Shown here: piece by piece, positions 18,725-26,881 of the stretch
Position numbering within the stretch: the stretch's first letter is position 1
How the letters are laid out: the number at the start of each line of letters is the position of its first letter
Source: Bdellovibrionaceae bacterium UBA6502
GTDB taxonomy: Bacteria > Bdellovibrionota > Bdellovibrionia > Bdellovibrionales > UBA840
Reading direction: 5' to 3'
NCBI GenBank assembly: GCA_002436415.1
Contig: DJMA01000029.1
Coordinates: 124,001 to 188,000, forward strand
DNA length: 64,000 nucleotides
Translations under genes and position numbers: made by a program
The notes under the pieces: generated by a model
What the model was told of the DNA's origin: nothing
What the model saw: the letters and a program-made list of their open reading frames with translations, nothing else
Database searches by the model: none

Positions 18725-19208
18725 TTGTCCCCCAGCTTTGACCACCTGGCTGTAAGTAACTACCTAATAAGTTCAAACTCTGTGAAAGTCGGTGCATAAC
18801 AGTTCCATGACTACACTCTGAAGCCAGAACAATATAATCTATAGGGAACTCTAAAACATGGGCCCAAACCAAAAGGTATAAACTTTCATGCCCCTCATCC
18901 CTTAATATTTGGCGCCAAGCTGCCACACTTAAAGTAGAAGGTTTAATCAAGGGCTCTTTTATTTTATCGTATGCTTTGGGAAAATTATGTTGAGCTAAGT
19001 CTTTTGACTCACTTAAATATTCTTTTCTTTTTTTACGGGCAATCTTATTACAGGTTTTTATCAGAAGAACCTCAAAGATCTCTTCTGACTTTTTCTTTTT
19101 TGCCTTTAATTCTTTAATCGCTTTATCAGTGGCTTCCATGGCCAAAAGCTCATGTGGCAAAACATAGTAGAAAAATACTGCGATTGCACGTACCTGAGCC
19201 TCTGTCAC
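18717..19208 (-). CDS. Degenerate ECF sigma-factor-like protein
   Basis: A 163-residue protein with the two-part architecture of small ECF sigma factors. An N-terminal helical region resembles region 2 (HELLAMEATDKAIKELKA, then LLIKTCNKIARKKRKEY), and a C-terminal region resembles sigma4 (FPIDYIVLASECSHGTVMHR), where the helix-turn-helix normally reads EIAexxxxxxGTVxSR. The promoter -10 recognition part is poorly conserved, so it may be a repurposed sigma. It starts at GTG 19208, 3 bases after the mreB stop, and its end overlaps the anti-sigma-like gene. Confidence 0.6.
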   Translation of the reverse strand: MTEAQVRAIAVFFYYVLPHELLAMEATDKAIKELKAKKKKSEEIFEVLLIKTCNKIARKKRKEYLSESKDLAQHNFPKAYDKIKEPLIKPSTLSVAAWRQILRDEGHESLYLLVWAHVLEFPIDYIVLASECSHGTVMHRLSQSLNLLGSYLQPGGQSWGTNA

Positions 19209-19211
19209 AGC

Positions 19212-20255
19212 TTAGTCCGTTGTGATTTGTCTTAGTAAATTGATTTGATCTAAAACTTTACCAGAACCCATAACCACACAAGTTAATGGATCTTCTGCAA
19301 TGCTAACCGGTAAACCAGTCCTCTCACGAAGCAAAACATCTAAGTTATACATCAATGCTCCACCACCAGTTAAAACAATTCCGTTATCAACGATATCAGA
19401 AGCTAACTCTGGAGGAGTTTTTTCTAGTGCTGTTCTTACTGCATCAACCACTTCCCCTAATGGGTCCATCAATGCATCATATACTTGGCTAGAAGTGATC
19501 TCGATTGTCTTTGGAGCACCAGCTACCAAATCTCGACCCTTAATTTCCATAACTCTTTCTTCTTCAAACGGATAAGCATTACCAATGTTAACCTTAATGG
19601 ACTCGGCCGTTCTTTCACCAATTAAAAGGTTAAATTGACGACGAACGTAGTTAACAATGGCTTCATCAAACTTATCACCGGCCACTTTGATGGACTTACA
19701 ATATACGATACCACCTAAAGAAATCACAGCAACACCAGTGGTACCACCACCGATATCAACAACCATGTTTCCACTTGGCTCTGTAATAGGAAGACCTGCA
19801 CCGATTGCTGCTGCCATCGGCTCTTCAATTAAAAACACTTCCCTTGCTCCAGCAGAGTGGGCTGATTCTTTTACCGCACGTTTTTCCACCTGAGTAATCC
19901 CGTAAGGAACACAAATAATAATTCTCGGTGGAATGATAGAACGTTTATTTCCCATGGACTTTGTGATGAAGTATTTCAACATTGATTGCGTAACCTCAAA
20001 GTTGGCAATAACTCCATCTTTGATTGGACGAATCGCAACGATACTTCCTGGTGTACGACCAAGCATTTCTTTTGCTTCGGTACCTACAGCGAGTACTCTG
20101 TTTTGCATTCCTCTATAATTTTTTTGAACCGCAACCACGGATGGTTCGTCGAGAATGATCCCCTTGCCTTTTGAATATACAAGAGTATTCGCGGTTCCCA
20201 AGTCGATAGCAATATCATTGGTGAAATATTCAGCAACCTTATCAAATAAACCCAT
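19212..20255 (-). CDS. mreB: Rod-shape actin homologue MreB
   Basis: A full-length 347-residue MreB. All actin-fold motifs are present: phosphate 1 (NDIAIDLGTANTLVY), connect 1 (EEPMAAAIGAGLPI), phosphate 2 (MVVDIGGGTTGVAVISLGG) and the adenosine motif (GIVLTGGGALMYNLD). MreB filaments on the inner membrane guide lateral wall synthesis. It is not followed by mreC/mreD as in most rod-shaped bacteria. Instead a sigma-like, an anti-sigma-like and a HAMP protein follow in a tight operon. A TAGGAT ribosome-binding site lies upstream of the ATG. Confidence 0.97.
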   Translation of the reverse strand: MGLFDKVAEYFTNDIAIDLGTANTLVYSKGKGIILDEPSVVAVQKNYRGMQNRVLAVGTEAKEMLGRTPGSIVAIRPIKDGVIANFEVTQSMLKYFITKSMGNKRSIIPPRIIICVPYGITQVEKRAVKESAHSAGAREVFLIEEPMAAAIGAGLPITEPSGNMVVDIGGGTTGVAVISLGGIVYCKSIKVAGDKFDEAIVNYVRRQFNLLIGERTAESIKVNIGNAYPFEEERVMEIKGRDLVAGAPKTIEITSSQVYDALMDPLGEVVDAVRTALEKTPPELASDIVDNGIVLTGGGALMYNLDVLLRERTGLPVSIAEDPLTCVVMGSGKVLDQINLLRQITTD

Positions 20256-20294
20256 CTAAAATCCTATAATTTCCTAGTTAAATAAGCATGTTAA

Positions 20295-20323
20295 ATCATA
20301 ATGAATCATTCGGTGTTTGGAAA
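20295..20323 (-). promoter_or_regulatory. Candidate sigma-70 promoter of mreB
   Basis: On the minus strand, TTTCCA (20323-20318) and TATGAT (20300-20295) are separated by exactly 17 bases. This would start transcription about 33 bases before the mreB ATG. It is the best promoter-like pair in the mreB upstream region, judged by eye. Confidence 0.4.
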
Positions 20324-20399
20324 CTCTTAAATGAATTGCGCACCCCACCAAAAAGATCATTGTATTTGCTTTTATCCCACAATTTTTTAATTTGTCTGA

Positions 20400-20852
20400 A
20401 TGGATAATCTGAAAGTTGCTGTTGTTGAATTCTTGAATAATGCTGTACTTATTCAAAATACTCTAAGTCCTCTTAAAACTGGGGCATGCATTTTACTAAA
20501 TTTTGAAAATCAGGATTTTGTAATCTTAAGAAAGACACCGCAAAAATTATTTGCTCAAAGTTTAAAATCAGCCGCTGAGTGTGATATCGAATTTGAAATG
20601 AACCTTGAAGCAGCCAGACATCTTTTAGCACAACGCAATTTAGACTTAACCGACTTCACTCTTGAAATGATCAAGCAAGCCAGCCTTGATAATCTAAACC
20701 TACGTATACACAAAAGTTTTTTAAAACTGATGAGACTAGGTTACTTCAATATATTACAAAGTGCAGGAGCCCCGTTCTGGAAACTCCTGAGTGAATATGG
20801 CTTAGGTAGCATTAGTAAAATCAATGCAATGTTGCACAAATTTAGAGCTTAG
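20400..20852 (+). CDS. Hypothetical protein, 150 residues
   Basis: I do not recognise this protein. It is small and mostly helical, without signal peptide or membrane segment (begins MDNLKVAVVEFLNNAVLI, ends KINAMLHKFRA). It is divergent from mreB and its stop overlaps the glpD stop by 4 bases on the opposite strand. The ribosome-binding site is weak, but the frame is uninterrupted and its amino-acid composition is normal for a globular protein. Confidence 0.55.
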   Translation: MDNLKVAVVEFLNNAVLIQNTLSPLKTGACILLNFENQDFVILRKTPQKLFAQSLKSAAECDIEFEMNLEAARHLLAQRNLDLTDFTLEMIKQASLDNLNLRIHKSFLKLMRLGYFNILQSAGAPFWKLLSEYGLGSISKINAMLHKFRA

Positions 20853-22489
20853 CGCCAATTTAAATCAAAGGCCTCTTGTTGTTTTAGTTCACTAGTTTGC
20901 CTAGCAAGCTCCTCTTCCGACCAAGAAAAACTATTTTGAAACTCTTTAGAGATGGCCTCTAAAAACTGGTGCCCATGATCTTTGTAGGATAAAAACAGTG
21001 GCGCTCTTCTAAAATAAAAATCTCTCAAGCTAGCACACATGCAATTTTCTATAGCGTGTCTTGCCTCTAAAACCCACATTAATTCTTCACTAGCCTCTTC
21101 TCCTGATTTTTTTCTCTCCAGAAGATCGAAAGCCTCTAAACCATGGCGATCAATCATCTTATCTATCAATTGAATTGAAAAACCATAATGTCGGCTCCAA
21201 AAGTCTCTTTGTGATCTCGCTTTGGCCATTGAAGTATTACTTGTTTTTGCATTTAAATTTTCTTTTGAAGCACTTTGGCTGAACTTAACCAGATCCTCGA
21301 TCTCGAAGTATTTTAAAACTTCTTCCATAACATGCTCAGCAATCAAGCGATAAGTTGTATACTTACCACCGGCCACTAAAGTCACACCGTCGTCCATACT
21401 CCAAATTTCATGTTCACGGCTAGTTTTTCCCTCGCTAGAAGAACCATCATTTACTAAGGGCCTTACACCTGCGTAGCTGGCAAGAATGTCATCTTCTTTT
21501 AATTTAGCCCCAGGAAAATACTGGTTAATTAATTCTAATAAATAGGTGATGTCCTCTTTTTCGGCTCGTACATTTTTCGGATCACCCTTGTAATCAGTAT
21601 CTGTGGTTCCGAAGATCGTCATTTCGTGCCTTGGAATTCCAAAGACGATTCTCTTTTGGTCATTAGAAACCATCACCACCGCTTGTTTTAAGTTAACACG
21701 CTCTCGTTCTACAGTGATATGAACACCTTTGGTTGGTCTTAAACAGTTTTTCCAATCCTTATAAACTTCTGAAAAATAAATATCTGTCCAAGGCCCGACC
21801 GATCCAACAATATGCTTTGCCTTTACAACAAACTTTTTACCCGATAGGCCGTCTGTACATTCAATACCAATGATTTTGTTTTCGTCGCGAATTGGTTCTC
21901 CCGCAGTCACATAACTAGCAGAAAGTGCACCATAAGAATGCGCCGATCTTAAAGTCTCAATCACCAAACGATCATCATCCATATAAGCATCGCTATACAC
22001 ATAAGAACCCTTTAAGTTTTTGGAGTTAAGAAGCGGAAGTCTTTCCATGCTGTCGCTAGCGTTTAATCGTTCATGTAATTCTGGTGCTTCATAAGTTGAA
22101 AGCAAATCATAGAGAGCCATTCCCATGCCCATTTTAAACATTCCAACTCGATCCCCTTTATAAATTGGCAAAACAAAGCGTAAAGGGTGAACTAAATTAG
22201 GTGCCATATCGAAGAGTCTCGCTCTTTCACTTAAAGCCTCAAAAACGAGATCAAATTCTAGGTTTTCTAAATAGCGAATTCCACCGTGAACAAGCTTAGA
22301 AGAACGAGAACTAGTTCCACTTGCAAAGTCATCTTTCTCTACCAAAGCAACTTTCATCCCACGGCTAGCCGCATCTCTTGCCACTCCAGCGCCATTAATT
22401 CCACCGCCGACAATCAGGAGATCAAAGCTTTCTTCTTCAAGTCTATTAATCAGCTTTTCTCTATTGTGAAAGCTAAAGGTTTGTTTCAT
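20849..22489 (-). CDS. glpD: Aerobic glycerol-3-phosphate dehydrogenase
   Basis: A 546-residue FAD-dependent GlpD, the usual length. The dinucleotide-binding motif DLLIVGGGINGAGVARDA lies at residues 23-40, followed by ASGTSSRSSKLVHGGIRYLE, the FAD/substrate motif typical of GlpD, and a C-terminal DAO_C-like helical domain. It oxidises sn-glycerol 3-phosphate to dihydroxyacetone phosphate at the inner membrane and passes electrons to quinone. No glpF, glpK or glpR is present here. The gene follows a GNAT-like gene by 3 bases and is probably in one operon with it. Confidence 0.96.
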   Translation of the reverse strand: MKQTFSFHNREKLINRLEEESFDLLIVGGGINGAGVARDAASRGMKVALVEKDDFASGTSSRSSKLVHGGIRYLENLEFDLVFEALSERARLFDMAPNLVHPLRFVLPIYKGDRVGMFKMGMGMALYDLLSTYEAPELHERLNASDSMERLPLLNSKNLKGSYVYSDAYMDDDRLVIETLRSAHSYGALSASYVTAGEPIRDENKIIGIECTDGLSGKKFVVKAKHIVGSVGPWTDIYFSEVYKDWKNCLRPTKGVHITVERERVNLKQAVVMVSNDQKRIVFGIPRHEMTIFGTTDTDYKGDPKNVRAEKEDITYLLELINQYFPGAKLKEDDILASYAGVRPLVNDGSSSEGKTSREHEIWSMDDGVTLVAGGKYTTYRLIAEHVMEEVLKYFEIEDLVKFSQSASKENLNAKTSNTSMAKARSQRDFWSRHYGFSIQLIDKMIDRHGLEAFDLLERKKSGEEASEELMWVLEARHAIENCMCASLRDFYFRRAPLFLSYKDHGHQFLEAISKEFQNSFSWSEEELARQTSELKQQEAFDLNWR

Positions 22490-22492
22490 AAA

Positions 22493-22960
22493 TTAGTCCT
22501 CATTCCGCGTGGTTTTCATATAGTAAAATTCTTCATTCAGTGCTTGAGGTGTTTTTCCTGAAATGGAAAACTCTTTCCAGGAAATATCTTGAAAAAAGAT
22601 CTGTTGTAAATGCTTTTCCCTAGAATAACGATAAGCAACTTCAAATAAGGCTTCACTTTGCTCAATGGATGCAGCATTTAAATGCTCTATCCAGAGAACT
22701 TGAGTGTATGACCTGAAAAATGGAATAACTTTTGCGATAAAATAAGATTGAATTTCATTAGTTTGTTTATCGAAAATAGCGAAACTCCAGCCCTTTGGTA
22801 GATAATGCTTCAAAGATTCTTCACGCCACAAAGACTTCCATTCTTGCATTTGTGCATAAATATCATCCAAGCCTTGAGCCTTTAGCTTTGCCCGCTCTAA
22901 ATTTAGGATTTGTTCAATATCTTCTTCTCTTAAACTTTTAATCTCCACCCTAAGCCCCAT
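22493..22960 (-). CDS. GNAT-like hypothetical protein
   Basis: A 155-residue cytosolic protein. The start VEIKSLREEDIEQILNLERA, the central strand (WSFAIFDKQTNEIQSYFIAK) and the overall length suggest a GNAT acyltransferase fold, but the acetyl-CoA-binding Q/RxxGxG/A loop is not apparent. The family is therefore uncertain. It is the first gene of an operon with glpD. Confidence 0.55.
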   Translation of the reverse strand: MGLRVEIKSLREEDIEQILNLERAKLKAQGLDDIYAQMQEWKSLWREESLKHYLPKGWSFAIFDKQTNEIQSYFIAKVIPFFRSYTQVLWIEHLNAASIEQSEALFEVAYRYSREKHLQQIFFQDISWKEFSISGKTPQALNEEFYYMKTTRNED

Positions 22961-23072
22961 TCTTGTTAGGATTTACAACTGCTTTTCAATTAAAGCTAGG
23001 CAAAACAAATCGAATGTGTTTCTTTATGCTTGTTGTACCATAAATTCAATTCGTAGAGAAAGGTAAAGAGGC

Positions 23073-23828
23073 ATGTACAAAGAATATTCCGCTGATTTTT
23101 TATCCAAAGTTGAAAGCACAATAGAAGAATTTCGCAGAAATACGAACAAAACACTGGTAGCTGCCTTTGATGCTGACGGAACCATCTGGGATGCAGATGT
23201 GGCCGATATCGCATTTGATTATCAAATAGAAAATTGGGACCTTGATTTACCGGAAAAACCCCTCGACTATTATGCCAAATTAAAAGAAGAAAAACCCGTT
23301 GCTGCCTATCTTTGGTTGGCTCAAATATTAAAGGGACGAAAACTGGATGAAGTATTGGCGAAGAACAAAGAGGCTTTTGAAAACTGGGAAAAACTAAACA
23401 ACAAGATCCCCGTTTTTCCAGCACAAAAAAAATTGATTCAGTTTTTTCAAGAAAATGATGTGGAAGTTTTTATTGTCACAGCCTCTGTAAAATGGAGCGT
23501 GCATTATGGTGCAAATTTAGTGAATGTTCCCGAAGACCATATTCTCGGCGTAAAAACCAAAATTAAAGACGGTATCATTACAGATGAACAAGACGGGCCC
23601 GTCACCTATAGACCCGGAAAAGCCGAGGCCATAAAAGAAAAACTAGATGGTAAAGAACTTATTTTTTGCGCAGGAAACACCATTGGTGATTACGAGTTAT
23701 TAAAATGCTCAAAAGGAATCTCATTAGCAGTGAGAGCTGCTGCCCCCACAGAAGAACTGTTTGAGACAGAAGAGAAACTCCATCAACTAGCCAAGGAACA
23801 CAATTGGGATTGTCATCAGTTTCGCTAA
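23073..23828 (+). CDS. HAD-family phosphatase
   Basis: A 251-residue HAD hydrolase related to phosphoserine-phosphatase-like enzymes. Motif I is AAFDADGTIWD with nucleophile Asp33 and acid/base Asp35, motif II is the Thr in VFIVTASVKWS, the conserved Lys lies in YRPGKAEAI, and motif III is FCAGNTIGDYELL. The cap is helical and inserted between motifs I and II. The substrate cannot be read from sequence. It is a single gene with its own bidirectional terminator. Confidence 0.88.
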   Translation: MYKEYSADFLSKVESTIEEFRRNTNKTLVAAFDADGTIWDADVADIAFDYQIENWDLDLPEKPLDYYAKLKEEKPVAAYLWLAQILKGRKLDEVLAKNKEAFENWEKLNNKIPVFPAQKKLIQFFQENDVEVFIVTASVKWSVHYGANLVNVPEDHILGVKTKIKDGIITDEQDGPVTYRPGKAEAIKEKLDGKELIFCAGNTIGDYELLKCSKGISLAVRAAAPTEELFETEEKLHQLAKEHNWDCHQFR

Positions 23829-23870
23829 GAGCATTAGTGGAGTATCAGTAAATCGAAGCCTATTATAAAA

Positions 23871-23899
23871 AAAAGAGCAGTTTTAACTGCTCTTTTTTT
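23871..23899. terminator. Bidirectional rho-independent terminator
   Basis: AAAAGAGCAGT pairs with ACTGCTCTTTT around a TTTA loop, with a T run on the plus strand and an A run before it that becomes a T run on the minus strand. It lies between the convergent HAD phosphatase and pepP genes and can serve both. Confidence 0.88.
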
Positions 23900-25222
23900 C
23901 TATGCTAAGAAACTTTTCTCTGCCATCAAGGCTTCAATTTCTGGAATTTCCTTTGGCACGTCTTTGGTTAGATTTTCGTAACCATCTTTGGTCACTAAAA
24001 TATCATCTTCAATACGAATACCCATTCCACGATATTCGGCAGGCGCATCCATGTCTCCCTCGGGAATATAGAGGCCTGGCTCAATCGTAAGCATCATGCC
24101 TTCTTCTAATGGGCGACTCTCTTGTTGAATTAAATACTTCCCTCGGTCGTGAACATCCAAACCGATCCAGTGACCAATGTTATGCGGATAGTACTTTCTG
24201 TAAAGCTTTTGGGAAATGATCTCTTCTACAGACTCCTCTAAAATCTCTAGCTCTTTTAAAGATGCAGACAAAGACTCTATGGCTTTTTCTTGCACCTCGG
24301 AAAACAAGGTTCCTGGCTTAATGATTTCAATGGTTTCTAATTGCGCCTTCAATACCGCTTGATACAACTTGGTTTGTGCAGCGGTGAATTTACCATTTAC
24401 AGGAAAGGTCCTAGTAATATCGGATGCGTAGAAATCATATTCACAACCCGCATCAATCAAAAGTAGATCACCATCTTTGCATAACTTATCATTATCTCGA
24501 TAGTGCAAAACGGTTGCGTTGTTACCAGTTCCTACAATGGGATGGTAGGCGTAATCATCAGCGCCTGCATTTAAAAATTTAAAACTTAAAACCCCTTGAA
24601 TTTGTTTTTCTGTCTTTCCAACTTCCGTAAAACGCATCGCCTCTTTATGAGCTTCAGCAGCGATTTGCCCTGATTTTCTCATTAGATCGATCTCTTCTTC
24701 GTCTTTAATAATTCTTGCCTCACCTGTAATTTCGGTGGCGTCGTAAAGCGGAAGTATCCCTAAACCAGTTCTGCCCTTTGCCGCTCGAACCCTTTCAAGA
24801 GCTGCTAAAACGTCGGAGTCCATCTTTGGGTCCAGCCCAAGTTGGTAATACAAACGATTGGAATCCTTTAATAAAGGAAGAAGCATTTTTCCTAACATAG
24901 AAACTTCGTAAGCTTCATCTGCTAGTAAGTCTCTCTTTGCCCCTTCTACACCATGTCTGTAACCGTCCCACAACTCAGCAATCGCATCCTTAGGGCGTAA
25001 AAACAATGTGTACTCAGGAGTCATACCTGGGCGAAAAAGCATAACGGTGTTTTCTTCCTTACAACCGGTGAAATAATAAAGGGAACTTTCTTGTCGAAAC
25101 AAATGATGATTGTCATTGTTTCGAATTGCAGCTGGATGGCCAACCAATAAGATTGCATCCCCTTCTTTAAGTATATTTTTTAATTTTTCTCTACGTCTTG
25201 CGAAAACTTCTTTGCCTAACAT
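23900..25222 (-). CDS. pepP: Xaa-Pro aminopeptidase P
   Basis: A 440-residue M24-family metallopeptidase, the same length as E. coli PepP. It has an N-terminal aminopeptidase-P domain and a C-terminal pita-bread domain with dinuclear metal ligands visible in LLLIDAGCEYDFYASDITRT (two Asp), HNIGHWIGLDVHD (His), TIEPGLYIP (Glu) and GIRIEDDILVT (Glu). It removes the N-terminal residue from peptides with proline in second position. It is the last gene of the xseA-xseB-ispA-tlyA-(patatin-like) operon, 2 bases after the preceding stop. Confidence 0.95.
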   Translation of the reverse strand: MLGKEVFARRREKLKNILKEGDAILLVGHPAAIRNNDNHHLFRQESSLYYFTGCKEENTVMLFRPGMTPEYTLFLRPKDAIAELWDGYRHGVEGAKRDLLADEAYEVSMLGKMLLPLLKDSNRLYYQLGLDPKMDSDVLAALERVRAAKGRTGLGILPLYDATEITGEARIIKDEEEIDLMRKSGQIAAEAHKEAMRFTEVGKTEKQIQGVLSFKFLNAGADDYAYHPIVGTGNNATVLHYRDNDKLCKDGDLLLIDAGCEYDFYASDITRTFPVNGKFTAAQTKLYQAVLKAQLETIEIIKPGTLFSEVQEKAIESLSASLKELEILEESVEEIISQKLYRKYYPHNIGHWIGLDVHDRGKYLIQQESRPLEEGMMLTIEPGLYIPEGDMDAPAEYRGMGIRIEDDILVTKDGYENLTKDVPKEIPEIEALMAEKSFLA

Positions 25223-25224
25223 AA

Positions 25225-26157
25225 CTACCTTCCTAAAACATCTTGGCTAATTCTATCTACGATGGAACTCATTGCTGATGAACCTTTTCTTTCAAAATCA
25301 CGATTTTCCTTAAAGTCAGAAAAATCTTTAGATCGAGTGTTCACTTGCAAATAATAATCAGCTTCGTTTCCTATTTTATCCATAAGACGATCCGTCTTCC
25401 CCCAAAGGTATTTCTCTGAGTGATTTGCCACTACCTTTGAAGAAGATTTATAATCATCCTCACTCAATACATTTACCACTAATACTCTCTCAATTCCACG
25501 CTTTCTCATTTCTTTTACTAGGCCATCAATTTGCAAAGGATCCCAAACAGATTTTCTATAGGCTTTATAAAAAGCGTTTCCACCAAGACAGCGCTTTATC
25601 TCTGCTCTTGCTAATCCAGAGCTAACGGATTTTGGTGAATAATTATCTTCCATTGTGTAAGGACACGAAAACTTAATCTCAAAAGATTTTAAGTCTTTGG
25701 AAGAAAAAAGAGCTTTTAGCATTGGATCTAGTTTATTCAAATTAAGTTGTTCATAACTTCCACCAAACAAACTCTTACTTGGATACTGATCTTCTGCCAC
25801 CTTATAGATTTGCCATTTTAAACCAGAACTCCTAGCCTCTTTTGCATAGCCGGCAGCAAAAATAGCTCCCCAACCAACTCCCACAATTTCTTGCACTGGA
25901 ATTTGTTGGCGTTCTAGGCTTTCTAAAACCCCTAAATGGGCATAGGTTTTCACTAGGCCAGGCCCTAAAATGACACCTAGCTTTTTAGGTCGATAAACAA
26001 CTGGACTAGCTTCCTGCTCAGAATTATCGGAAGACACTTCTTCAGCACTTTTTTCTATTTCTTGCTCTGAGGAATTCGGCTTTCCCAAACGCTTATTAAT
26101 ACTAGAACAAGAAACACAAACACTAATGCATAAGATGATTTTAAGAAAATTTAACAT
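25225..26157 (-). CDS. Patatin-like lipoprotein with missing catalytic Ser
   Basis: A 310-residue lipoprotein (MLNFLKIILCISVCVSC, Cys17) with a patatin-like core. LGVILGPGLVKTYAHLGVLE corresponds to the oxyanion-hole and first helix. IVGVGWGAIFAAGYA occupies the place of the GxSxG nucleophile elbow. In this alignment the Ser is Gly95 and the oxyanion motif is GPG rather than GGG, so lipase activity is probably lost. I chose the ATG at 26157, which has AGGAG 10 bases upstream and a proper lipoprotein signal. The frame is open to 26223, but the extra 22 residues lie inside tlyA. It overlaps the tlyA end by 17 bases. Confidence 0.72.
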   Translation of the reverse strand: MLNFLKIILCISVCVSCSSINKRLGKPNSSEQEIEKSAEEVSSDNSEQEASPVVYRPKKLGVILGPGLVKTYAHLGVLESLERQQIPVQEIVGVGWGAIFAAGYAKEARSSGLKWQIYKVAEDQYPSKSLFGGSYEQLNLNKLDPMLKALFSSKDLKSFEIKFSCPYTMEDNYSPKSVSSGLARAEIKRCLGGNAFYKAYRKSVWDPLQIDGLVKEMRKRGIERVLVVNVLSEDDYKSSSKVVANHSEKYLWGKTDRLMDKIGNEADYYLQVNTRSKDFSDFKENRDFERKGSSAMSSIVDRISQDVLGR

Positions 26158-26881
26158 GAACAAAAAACTCCTTATTTCCATCCCCACCTTCAATGGAGCT
26201 AGGAAAGTAACTAAGAACTTCACAACCCAAATCTTTCAAACAGTCTTTAATTTTTTCTTCCACTCTTAAATAAGAATCTTCCGATTTAACAATTCCTTGT
26301 TTATTTAAAGACTTTTTATCTAGTTCAAATTGTGGCTTTACCAACGACAAAAGCTCAGTATTCTTTTTAATGTTTTTTACCAAAGAAGGCAAAATCTTCG
26401 TTATGGAAATAAAAGAAACATCCATCACAACTAGATCAATGTCTTCTAGATAGGGAGAAAGTTCCGGGTAATCCTCTAATTGCTTGGCATTTATTTTTTC
26501 AAAGACTTTGAATCGCTGGTCATCCAACAAGTCTGAATCTGTCTGTGCTTGACCTACATCCACACCGACAACACTAGAAGCATCTAGCTCAAGTAAACAC
26601 TGACTAAAGCCCCCGGTTGAAACACCAACGTCTAAACATTTTTTTCCGGAAACACTTATCTTTGCCCTTGCAATTGCCGGCTTTAACTTCAAAGCTCCCC
26701 TAGAGACATATTGCAAAATTTCTGCATTTTTAATTTCAATTTGAACTTCCCCGAGAACTTGAAAGCTTGGCTTGGTAACACAAATCGAATCGACAAAAAC
26801 CAAAGAACTTTGAATTAATTCTTTGGCCTTTGACCGGGACTTCACCAGCTTTTTCTCGACAAGGTACTGATCTAAACGCAT
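26141..26881 (-). CDS. tlyA: TlyA-family rRNA methyltransferase
   Basis: A 246-residue TlyA/FtsJ-like protein. Residues 1-60 form an S4 RNA-binding domain (MRLDQYLVEKKLVKSRSKAK), followed by a Rossmann methyltransferase with the SAM motif CLDVGVSTGGFSQCLLELDA. TlyA enzymes 2'-O-methylate cytidines in 16S and/or 23S rRNA and are often mislabelled haemolysins. The ispA-tlyA order with xseA/xseB is a common bacterial arrangement. Its ATG overlaps the ispA stop by one base. Confidence 0.92.
   Translation of the reverse strand: MRLDQYLVEKKLVKSRSKAKELIQSSLVFVDSICVTKPSFQVLGEVQIEIKNAEILQYVSRGALKLKPAIARAKISVSGKKCLDVGVSTGGFSQCLLELDASSVVGVDVGQAQTDSDLLDDQRFKVFEKINAKQLEDYPELSPYLEDIDLVVMDVSFISITKILPSLVKNIKKNTELLSLVKPQFELDKKSLNKQGIVKSEDSYLRVEEKIKDCLKDLGCEVLSYFPSSIEGGDGNKEFFVHVKFS

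Noticed and set aside
20274..20456. Short minus-strand frame upstream of mreB
   Set aside because: It spans the candidate mreB promoter and overlaps the divergent 150-residue gene; no start signal.
22996..23424. Minus-strand open frame of 142 codons opposite the HAD phosphatase gene
   Set aside because: It lies wholly or mostly inside the clear HAD gene and its Cys/Phe/Pro-rich translation looks like the antisense of a real gene, with no ribosome-binding site.
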